Positions 1 through 6,161 of a DNA stretch of 28,473 nt are shown here, piece after piece. The notes under the pieces are model-generated. The model ran no database searches and was not told where the DNA came from. It saw nothing but the letters and a program-made list of their open reading frames with translations. This stretch comes from OFTM10 sp964196195 (GTDB lineage Bacteria; Actinomycetota; Acidimicrobiia; Acidimicrobiales; Aldehydirespiratoraceae). The DNA is taken from the NCBI GenBank assembly GCA_964196195.1, contig CAXMSE010000094.1, positions 1 through 28,473 of the forward strand, written 5' to 3'. The translations under genes were made by a program, and so were the position numbers. The stretch's first letter is position 1. Each line of letters begins with the position of its first letter.

Positions 1-90
1 CGGCGTGGTTGTCGGGGTCGGCGTGGTTGTCGGGGTCGGCGTAGTTGTCGGGGTCGGCGTAGTTGTCGGGGTCGGCGTAGTTGTCGGGGT
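1..90 (-). repeat. 18-bp tandem repeat coding for Thr/Pro linker
   Basis: Five consecutive copies of an 18-base unit (+ strand CGGCGTRGTTGTCGGGGT) fill positions 1-90 and probably continue leftward; one further degenerate copy follows to about 110. Copies differ only at one R position (g/a), a synonymous ACC/ACT change. On the minus strand each copy reads T-P-T-T-T-P, in frame with the Ig-like protein. It is a coding minisatellite, so copy number may vary between strains. Confidence 0.9.
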
Positions 91-492
91 CGGCGGGGTG
101 GTCGGTGTGCCGCCCACATCGATCGTGACGGTGGCCGCTGCGGACAGCGTGGTTCCGTCCCAGGCGCTGTAGGTGAACGTGACAATCCCGCTGAACCCTG
201 CGACCGGCGTGTAGTCGAACCCTCCGTCGAAGAACAGGGTGAACGCGCCGTTGGGCGCGCCCACGTTCATCCGCGCCTCCAGCGGCTCGAGTTCGGGATC
301 GCTGTCGTTGCCCAGCACACCAGGAGCCGGCACCGTGAGGCTCTGTCCGACAGGCGTCGCGTAGGTGTCGTCAACCGCAGTGGGGGCGGCCCCAGCGGAG
401 AGCGACAGACCGGATGCTGCGCTGCCGACACCCATCCAAACAAGGAGGGTGAAGGTCAACGTAGCTGCTGCGAAACGCCGAACGTTCATCAT
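1..492 (-). CDS. Secreted Ig-like protein with Thr/Pro repeat tail (partial)
   Basis: Partial gene of 164 codons; its 3' end lies beyond the left edge. Translation from the ATG at 492 gives a signal peptide (charged MMNVRR start, then a hydrophobic stretch to about residue 25, Ala/Ser-rich cleavage region), then one bacterial Ig/cadherin-like domain (residues about 36-125) with the family's typical AVDDTYATPVGQSLTV opening, VLGNDSDPE turn and DYTPVAGFSG motif, as in Big_9/VCBS-like adhesin domains. From about residue 128 it becomes a Thr/Pro linker made of an 18-base tandem repeat. The start ATGATGA overlaps the stop of the upstream cytochrome gene, with an AAGGGA Shine-Dalgarno-like stretch just before it. 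This makes it the fifth gene of the electron-transfer operon, probably exported and perhaps surface-attached. Function beyond adhesion or scaffold is not visible. Confidence 0.75.
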   Translation of the reverse strand, partial: MMNVRRFAAATLTFTLLVWMGVGSAASGLSLSAGAAPTAVDDTYATPVGQSLTVPAPGVLGNDSDPELEPLEARMNVGAPNGAFTLFFDGGFDYTPVAGFSGIVTFTYSAWDGTTLSAAATVTIDVGGTPTTPPTPTTTPTPTTTPTPTTTPTPTTTPTPTTTP

Positions 493-2636
493 TTGGTCCC
501 TTCGTTTTCTCTACCGCTGGCTTGAGATGGAATCCGTTCCAGAAGAATCCACGCCAAGGCGGCACTGCCCGCCATCATCACTAGCACAATGGCGATCCAA
601 GCGGGGAATCCATCTCGATTATCGATGACCCCGGCGGGGCTGAGTCGCCCGAGCCGTTCCGCCAGAAGTTCGCTCGCCGCTGTAGGGCCGGCGGGAGCGA
701 GGTCGGGCACCGCATCTGCCGCGGGGGTGAGAGGAGCAGCGAAGGTCTGAACGTGGCCGGCGATCAAGTCGATCTCCGCATCGGTGAGGATCTCGGAGAA
801 ACCCGGCATCGTGCTCGGGCCGTCGGCGATCAGTCCCACCAACTCGGCATCGTCGAATACTCGATCGAGGGGGCCGTCGCTGCCACCCTCCCCGACAGCG
901 CCGTGACACGCCCCACAGTTGATGAGGTAGAGCGCTTCGGCTGGATCCTCGGGCACTGCGGTCTCTGTGTCAGCGCTGGTGGCGACGAGAGTGCCGAGAT
1001 CGGCCGAAACGTGAGCGGAGACCAGCTGGATCTGCTGAGGCGTCAACTCTTGGGCGAACCCGGGCATCGTGCCGGCACCGTCAGCGGTGATGAGAGCCAC
1101 TACAGGAGTCGGCAGCGGGCTGACGACAAGGCCAGGACCGTTTATCGTGCCAGTTCCACTGGCACCGTGACAGCCAGCACAGCTGGCGGTATAGATCTCA
1201 GCACCTGTGGAGTTCTCGTCGAGGGGAACGGTGGTGGTGGTGGTCGCGGTGGCGGACTGCATACCACGGGTGAGCGACGCAACCGCATCGATCTCGGGCC
1301 CCGAGAGTGTCGCCGCGAACCCAGGCATCAAAGCAACTCCGGAGCGAATCACCGACGCTATGGCTGAGGTCGATGCAATTGAGACCTGGACCGAGGGCCC
1401 CGATCCGCCCTGGCCCGATGACCCATGGCACTCCGCACAGAATTGACCGTAGAGGGCTCCCGCGTTGATCGACCCGGGAGGCGAGACCGCCCGGGTGGTC
1501 GTGGTGGCAGTCGGCGATTGCATCGCCTTGGTAACGGCGGCGACGGCGTCGATCTGGGGTGCCGACATCGCACCGGCGAACCCTGGCATGGTGCCTACAC
1601 CGTTGGCGATCAAGCCCGCTATGGCCGGGGTCGATGCGTTGGACACCTGGACCGAGGGGCCTGCTCCGCCCTGGCCCGATGACCCATGGCAGCCCGCACA
1701 GAACTGGCCGTAGAGCACGTTGCCGTTGATCGGGCCCGGTGCTGTTGTGGTGGTCGGTGCGGCTGTTGTAGTTGTAGTTGTAGGGATTGTTGTGCTTGTC
1801 GTGGTGGTGGAGGGTGGAACCGTCGTCGGGGGCGGCGTCCCCGACGAGATCGTCGCCGACGTCGTGGCCACATGCGATGCCCCGGCATTGTCGATGACGG
1901 TGAGGGTGACGGTGTAGGTGCCGGCGTTGGAGTAGCTGTGCTGGAACCCCCCGCTGCGGCCCACGCTGGCGCCGTCTCCAAAGGTCCACACATACGATGC
2001 GATGGTTCCGTCGGGATCGAATGACCCGCTGCCATCGAACACGATGCCCTCGAGCACAGCCCCGGTGAACGGCCCGTTAGTAACTGCGGTGGGGGCGACA
2101 TTGGTCAAGGGGTTGACGGTGATGCCGACGCTGGTGGTAGCCACGCCATCGCCGCCGGTGCCAGCACCGTCGACGGAATTGCCGGCACCGTAGAGGGTGG
2201 CAGCACCCGGACTGGCGGGAGCGGTCCAGTTGAAGCTCCAGCTCACCGAGCCGGCGCCATTGACAGCCTTGGTATTACTTTGGACCACCTCACCGCTCAA
2301 CAACCTGGTGTCAGCGCTGGTGGCGACGAGAGTGCCGCGATCGGCCGAAACGCCGAAGCCTCCGCCGACCTGCTGACCGCCCGACACTGTGATCGTGTAT
2401 GTGTTGGTGCTTCCCACGTCGACGCTTGTCGGTCCCGATATCGATACCGCCGGAACAGCACCACCGCTGTGGCAGCTCGCACAGGTCGCACCACCGTTGA
2501 TGGTCGGGTTTCCCGAGTAGCCGGCTATGCCGTTGCCGCTAGCCAGCGCTACTCCCGTGAAGCCGAGCACCACGGCAGCAGCGACGACCGGGAGAGCCAG
2601 TCCGAGACTGCGCACCAGGGCGCGACCAGACATCAT
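489..2636 (-). CDS. Five-haem secreted cytochrome c with PKD domain and C-terminal anchor
   Basis: Encodes 715 residues from the ATG at 2636, chosen because it overlaps the upstream stop (GGAATGATG) and follows GGAGGGACAGGA; a longer frame to 2819 has no start support. Order: signal peptide (about 1-33); a domain with CASCH at 52-56 resembling Reeler-like/choice-of-anchor V domains; a PKD domain (about 178-264, WTFGDG and YTVTLTV motifs); a Thr/Pro linker (267-300); four cytochrome c domains with CxxCH at 313-317, 400-404, 486-490 and 574-578, each followed by a MPGF axial-Met motif; a membrane helix (680-698) with a short basic cytoplasmic tail. All five haems should lie outside the membrane. 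Cytochrome domains 1 and 2 are near-identical duplicates. It likely accepts or donates electrons to the NrfD/FeS module encoded upstream. The external partner is unknown. Confidence 0.88.
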   Translation of the reverse strand: MMSGRALVRSLGLALPVVAAAVVLGFTGVALASGNGIAGYSGNPTINGGATCASCHSGGAVPAVSISGPTSVDVGSTNTYTITVSGGQQVGGGFGVSADRGTLVATSADTRLLSGEVVQSNTKAVNGAGSVSWSFNWTAPASPGAATLYGAGNSVDGAGTGGDGVATTSVGITVNPLTNVAPTAVTNGPFTGAVLEGIVFDGSGSFDPDGTIASYVWTFGDGASVGRSGGFQHSYSNAGTYTVTLTVIDNAGASHVATTSATISSGTPPPTTVPPSTTTTSTTIPTTTTTTAAPTTTTAPGPINGNVLYGQFCAGCHGSSGQGGAGPSVQVSNASTPAIAGLIANGVGTMPGFAGAMSAPQIDAVAAVTKAMQSPTATTTTRAVSPPGSINAGALYGQFCAECHGSSGQGGSGPSVQVSIASTSAIASVIRSGVALMPGFAATLSGPEIDAVASLTRGMQSATATTTTTVPLDENSTGAEIYTASCAGCHGASGTGTINGPGLVVSPLPTPVVALITADGAGTMPGFAQELTPQQIQLVSAHVSADLGTLVATSADTETAVPEDPAEALYLINCGACHGAVGEGGSDGPLDRVFDDAELVGLIADGPSTMPGFSEILTDAEIDLIAGHVQTFAAPLTPAADAVPDLAPAGPTAASELLAERLGRLSPAGVIDNRDGFPAWIAIVLVMMAGSAALAWILLERIPSQASGRENEGTK
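967..1011 (-). repeat. 45-bp intragenic direct repeat, copy 1
   Basis: Matches 2308-2352 at 44 of 45 bases by hand alignment, same strand and same reading frame. It encodes the stretch SADLGTLVATSADT in the link between cytochrome domains 3 and 4. Confidence 0.85.
1260..1724 (-). repeat. Tandem duplication of a cytochrome c domain
   Basis: The segments 1521-1724 (residues about 305-372) and 1260-1463 (about 392-459) encode almost the same cytochrome domain: shared LYGQFCA-CHGSSGQGG-GPSVQVS core and the same spacing to MPGF. Cytochrome domains 3 and 4 of the same protein are clearly more diverged, so this duplication is recent. Confidence 0.8.
2308..2352 (-). repeat. 45-bp intragenic direct repeat, copy 2
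   Basis: Partner of 967-1011 (one mismatch). It encodes SADRGTLVATSADT within the N-terminal one-haem domain, where it looks native. The copy between cytochrome domains 3 and 4 is then probably a converted or transposed piece. Confidence 0.85.
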
Positions 2637-3601
2637 TCCTGTCCCTCCAGGTACTTGATCATCTCGACGAGAGCTTCGTCGTCGATCTGCGATTTGGGGT
2701 AACCAGGCAGGCTGTCGGGGCCCCGGCGCACCTCGTCGATGAAGGCATCCCGTTCGGTGAGTATCAATCCCTCCAGGGCGCCGGCCACCACGGCACCCTC
2801 GCCTCGGATGCCGTGACATCCCGAGCAGTTGGCGAGTTCGTAGAGAGACTCACCATCGAGTTCGGACTGGGGCCCGTCGATCTGGTCGAGACCGAGGCCG
2901 GCATAGTCGTGTTGCTCACCAACGACCGCCCCCGGGGCCCTGTCGAACGCCTCGCCGGGTTCGAAGTTTGCGTGAGACTGGGGCCGGTTGAGCAGGACGA
3001 GAGCCATTCCCGCTGCGGTGAAGATCACGAAGCCGACCATCACGTAGGGCGCAAGCTTGGCCAGCGGTCGGGCGTGCTCAGCCGCCCTCCCCAACTTCAA
3101 CATGCGCCATTCCGCGTACAACAGGATCGCCCACACGATCCCCAACACCACGAACAACCAGGCCACATTGAAAACGGGGAGGTCGACGTGGCTGTCCGAT
3201 TCGTGAAGTTGGGGACCCGGAAGCACCGCGATTTCGGCCTCGAAAACTACCGGACCATCGGCGGTGAAGGCGGTGATCCCGAGCACCTGGGTGGTGTCGG
3301 CCGGCGCCCGCTCGAGGTAGTCCAGCGTGGCGATCCCATCCTCATCGGTGAGGGCGGTGTCGACGACGACGATGCCACTCTCGCCCATGATCGTGGCTTG
3401 CACCGAGAGCTCGACCAGCACGGTCGGCAAGGGCTCGCCTGCGTCGTCGTGGACCACGACCTCGATGTCGATCAGCTCGCCGATGTCAGCCGACTCGACC
3501 ACATCGGCTTCGATCTCAGCTGCGGCCACCGATCCCGCGCCGGCCCACATCAGGGCGACGCAGGCGAGGCCTGAAACAGTGGCTCGAAGCGTGTTTCTCA
3601 T
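2633..3601 (-). CDS. Membrane-anchored Ig-like/cytochrome c protein
   Basis: Encodes 322 residues from the ATG at 3601, which overlaps the NrfD stop (ATGA). Order: signal peptide (1-28); an extracytoplasmic Ig-like beta domain (about 29-128, with a DEDGIATLDY turn typical of bacterial Ig-like domains); two membrane helices (about 142-165 and 184-204); a C-terminal cytochrome c domain with CSGCH at 259-263. The expected axial Met motif (MPGF in the sister protein) is replaced by LPGYP at 298-302, so the sixth haem ligand is not the usual Met. The C-terminal YLEGQE is typical of small cytochromes. It probably relays electrons between the NrfD/FeS membrane module and the five-haem cytochrome encoded next, to which it is translationally coupled. 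Confidence 0.88.
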   Translation of the reverse strand: MRNTLRATVSGLACVALMWAGAGSVAAAEIEADVVESADIGELIDIEVVVHDDAGEPLPTVLVELSVQATIMGESGIVVVDTALTDEDGIATLDYLERAPADTTQVLGITAFTADGPVVFEAEIAVLPGPQLHESDSHVDLPVFNVAWLFVVLGIVWAILLYAEWRMLKLGRAAEHARPLAKLAPYVMVGFVIFTAAGMALVLLNRPQSHANFEPGEAFDRAPGAVVGEQHDYAGLGLDQIDGPQSELDGESLYELANCSGCHGIRGEGAVVAGALEGLILTERDAFIDEVRRGPDSLPGYPKSQIDDEALVEMIKYLEGQE

Positions 3602-5004
3602 GACTCGCCCCCCACACCGACCGCAAGGAGGGAGCGCTGCTTCTCTTCCTCCGCGTGTTCTTCCTTCATTTCCCAGATCGCGAGGATCGGGAAGAACCGG
3701 GTGAACAGGGTGAGCAGAAGGACGAACCCGGCACACCCGGAAACGAACACCGACCACTCCACCCATGTGGGCGAGTAGTTCGAGGGCTCATACTCGAGGA
3801 GGGGGACCCTGAGACCGGCCACCACGATGAAATAGCGCTCTATGAACATGCCGACGTTGGCCAGGAGGGAGGCAACCACAAGGCCGCTCACCACTCGCGT
3901 GGGCTTGAAGGCGATGATCAGCAAGGGGAGGATCAGGCCGCCGATGAAATAGAACCAGAAGAAGGGGGCGAAGTCGTCGACGAAGAGCTGGCGGAAAGCG
4001 ACCGCTTCCTCCTCGTTCATCTTGAACCCCTTGGGGATGTACTCCGAGGCGTTGCCGTAGAGCATGACCACCGCGCCGGCCGCCATCAGGTAGGCGAGGT
4101 TCTTGAAGTGTCGGTCGGTGATGTACTCCTCGAGGTGGTAGACGCGACGGATCACCGCGAGAAGGATGATCACGGTGGCTATGCCCGAATACATGGCACC
4201 GGCAACAAAGAACAGGCCGAAGATGGTGCTGTCCCAGCTCACCCTGCTGGTGGTGGCAAAAATCCAGGCCAACATGGTGTGAACCGACGCCGCCACCGGG
4301 ATGATCACGATCATCAACACGCCGATCGCCTTGCTGAGCTCACGATGCTGGCGTTCGTTGCCTTCCCACCCGAGAGCCAGGCTGTCGTAGACCAGGATCC
4401 GCCAGCGGGCTACCCGCCCGTCGAGGTGATCACGGAAGTAGGCGAGATCGGGCACCATCGGCACGAGCAGGAAGGTGACGCTCGCCGCCAGATAGATGGT
4501 GATGGCGATCATGTCCCACATCATCGGGGACTGCCAGTTGCCGTAGAAATAGAAGTTGTAGAGGCGATCGGGGCGGCCCATGTCGACGATGATGAAAAGG
4601 GCACCCGAGACCAGCGCAGCAACCGTCACCGCCTCGGCGATCCGCGTTATCGGCGTTCGCCAAGCGGCGCTGGCGGCGCGAAGGATGGCGGAGATAAACG
4701 TACCGGCCATGCTGATTCCCATGAAGAAGATCAGTGCGGCTATGTAGAGCCCCCACGAGATCCGGTCTCTCATGCCGGTCACATAGAGGCCATCGCGAAG
4801 CTGGTAGACGAAGGCGACGAACCCCCAGGCCACAAGAGCCACGAGCACCACCACGAACGCCCGGTAACGCCTGCCGCCCGCGTGCGCGGGAGCTAGGCAC
4901 CTTGCGTCGAGTCGGTCTTCCCACGAGAGGTTCGACAAGGCCTCCTCGTCTCTGAAATCAACATCCGCCCATGTCGCGTCGGTGGTTTCGACGCCTTCCA
5001 TCAT
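3598..5004 (-). CDS. NrfD-like quinone-interacting membrane subunit
   Basis: Encodes 468 residues, a polytopic protein of the NrfD/PsrC family with roughly nine to ten hydrophobic helices. The first follows a 45-residue acidic cytoplasmic start; family-like motifs include WGLYIAALIFFMGISMAGTF, an MGRPDRLYNFYFYGNW helix turn, and a FYFIGGLILPLLI helix. Family members exchange electrons with quinone and pair with a four-cluster ferredoxin-like subunit, which is the gene directly upstream. The length is nearer to the NrfD subunits ActC/ActF of alternative complex III than to the roughly 320-residue NrfD/PsrC. The start at 5004 overlaps the upstream stop (ATGATG); a second ATG follows at once at 5001. 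No molybdopterin partner is encoded in the visible cluster, so the electron donor or acceptor on the outside is probably the cytochromes. Confidence 0.9.
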   Translation of the reverse strand: MMEGVETTDATWADVDFRDEEALSNLSWEDRLDARCLAPAHAGGRRYRAFVVVLVALVAWGFVAFVYQLRDGLYVTGMRDRISWGLYIAALIFFMGISMAGTFISAILRAASAAWRTPITRIAEAVTVAALVSGALFIIVDMGRPDRLYNFYFYGNWQSPMMWDMIAITIYLAASVTFLLVPMVPDLAYFRDHLDGRVARWRILVYDSLALGWEGNERQHRELSKAIGVLMIVIIPVAASVHTMLAWIFATTSRVSWDSTIFGLFFVAGAMYSGIATVIILLAVIRRVYHLEEYITDRHFKNLAYLMAAGAVVMLYGNASEYIPKGFKMNEEEAVAFRQLFVDDFAPFFWFYFIGGLILPLLIIAFKPTRVVSGLVVASLLANVGMFIERYFIVVAGLRVPLLEYEPSNYSPTWVEWSVFVSGCAGFVLLLTLFTRFFPILAIWEMKEEHAEEEKQRSLLAVGVGGES

Positions 5005-6056
5005 CTGCCCCAGTTCACGGAGCCCTCAGCTCGTTCGGCCCACGGCCACACCGTGGGGAGACGGCCTTCGGATTCCCTGTCGCGCCCGACCAGTTCACCG
5101 TGGCCGGGGATGTAATGAACGCGGGGGTCCGTCCCGAGTTCTTCCTTCAATCGATATGAGTTGTTCTCGGCGATGAAGTCGCTGACCGAGATCATCTCCA
5201 CGCCGTTGGTGGCGATGTCTTCCTCGAGGTCGCCGTAATAGATCGCGTTGTTGGGGCAGGCGGAAACACACATCGGGAGGGACCCAGCGCGCGCCATGTC
5301 GGGGCAGAAGTCGCATTTCATGACGGTGCCCTTCGGCGCGCCAACCTGGTGTTCGGGGTCGTAGTTGGCGAGGGCTGCCTCGGGCGGTACCGGCGGGTCA
5401 CCCCAGTTGAAGAAGCGGCGATCGTACGGGCAAGCCGCCATGCACATCCGACAGCCGATGCAGCGGTTCTGGTCGATGAGAACCGGGCCCTCGGGGGTGG
5501 AGTAGGTGGCGGTGACGGGACAGACGTTGACGCAAGGTGGGTTCTGACACTGCTGACACGGCATCGGTAGGAACTGGGTGCCGCCGCCGGCCACCTCGGC
5601 TTCGAACACCTCGATCCACTCCATTGGGGGCGGGACCTTGTGCCCCTCGATGCAGGCCAGGGTGCACTGGGGTGGTGTGCCCTGGCTCTGGCAGGCATCG
5701 CACCGGCGCAGGTCGATGACCATGCCCCACTGTCGGATCCGACCGCTCGGTCCGCGGGCAGGCTCGACCTCGGCCGAGGCCTTGCTGGGTGCGATCAGCG
5801 ACACTCCCGGCAGCGCCGCAGCCGCTCCTCCCAAGGCCAGGGTGCGAAGCACCCGGCGCCGAGGCGGAACCTCCTCGAAGGTGTCGGCCGAGCCATGCAG
5901 CGATCGACGCAGCGCGTTGATGGACGCGGCCGGAACCACCACGGCCAGATACAAGATCATCGCCGGGGGACCGAGCCGCAGTCCGATGATCACAGCGCCG
6001 ATTCCGAGAAGCAATCCCACCACTGCTCTCGCTAACAGTGTTTTACAAACCTTCAC
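5001..6056 (-). CDS. Four-cluster [4Fe-4S] protein with N-terminal helices and internal Tat signal
   Basis: Encodes 351 residues from the GTG at 6056. Sixteen cysteines in four groups (119/122/131/135, 167/170/175/179, 199/202/205/209, 248/251/263/267) are the DmsB/NrfC/PsrB pattern of electron-transfer subunits that partner NrfD proteins. Before them are two hydrophobic helices (about 10-27 and 29-46), then PPRRRVLRTLALGG (64-77), a twin-arginine-like signal with a hydrophobic stretch. The open frame extends to a GTG at 6128, but those 24 codons use rare A/T-rich codons (ATA, TTA, CTA) unlike the rest and overlap a good promoter (TTGTGA-N18-TATTAA, 6086-6115), so a start at 6056 or at GTG 6023 is more likely. 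First gene of the five-gene operon. Confidence 0.85.
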   Translation of the reverse strand: MKVCKTLLARAVVGLLLGIGAVIIGLRLGPPAMILYLAVVVPAASINALRRSLHGSADTFEEVPPRRRVLRTLALGGAAAALPGVSLIAPSKASAEVEPARGPSGRIRQWGMVIDLRRCDACQSQGTPPQCTLACIEGHKVPPPMEWIEVFEAEVAGGGTQFLPMPCQQCQNPPCVNVCPVTATYSTPEGPVLIDQNRCIGCRMCMAACPYDRRFFNWGDPPVPPEAALANYDPEHQVGAPKGTVMKCDFCPDMARAGSLPMCVSACPNNAIYYGDLEEDIATNGVEMISVSDFIAENNSYRLKEELGTDPRVHYIPGHGELVGRDRESEGRLPTVWPWAERAEGSVNWGR

Positions 6057-6081
6057 AGATAGATCGTCGTTGTCTATCTGT
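6055..6081. promoter_or_regulatory. 8-bp inverted repeat at predicted operon start
   Basis: ACAGATAG (6055-6062) and CTATCTGT (6074-6081) form a perfect inverted repeat with an 11-base spacer, at and just downstream of the predicted transcription start of the FeS-NrfD operon. The roughly 19-base half-site spacing suits a dimeric repressor; a 5'-leader hairpin at the GTG start is the alternative. Confidence 0.45.
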
Positions 6082-6085
6082 TGTG

Positions 6086-6115
6086 TTAATAGGGACCTTG
6101 TGCCCCACTTCACAA
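6086..6115 (-). promoter_or_regulatory. Promoter of the FeS-NrfD-cytochrome operon
   Basis: On the minus strand TTGTGA (6115-6110) and TATTAA (6091-6086) are separated by 18 bases in a locally A/T-rich stretch. Transcription would begin near 6079. This is a motif-based prediction. Confidence 0.5.
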
Positions 6116-6149
6116 TTATGTAGATCACGGAGGCCCAACGGGAATCACG

Positions 6150-6155
6150 TAGCCT
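6150..6155 (+). promoter_or_regulatory. -10 element for leaderless selO
   Basis: TAGCCT lies 6 bases before the selO ATG and there is no Shine-Dalgarno sequence, so the transcript probably begins at or next to the start codon. Confidence 0.5.
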
Positions 6156-6161
6156 GTCCCG

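Noticed and set aside
1..110. CRISPR-like direct repeats
   Set aside because: Units are contiguous with no spacers and keep a reading frame encoding Thr/Pro; this is a coding minisatellite.
3655..4896. Long open frame on the plus strand
   Set aside because: It is antisense to the NrfD gene, His/Asp/Glu-rich in the manner of reversed membrane-protein codons, and has no start signal.
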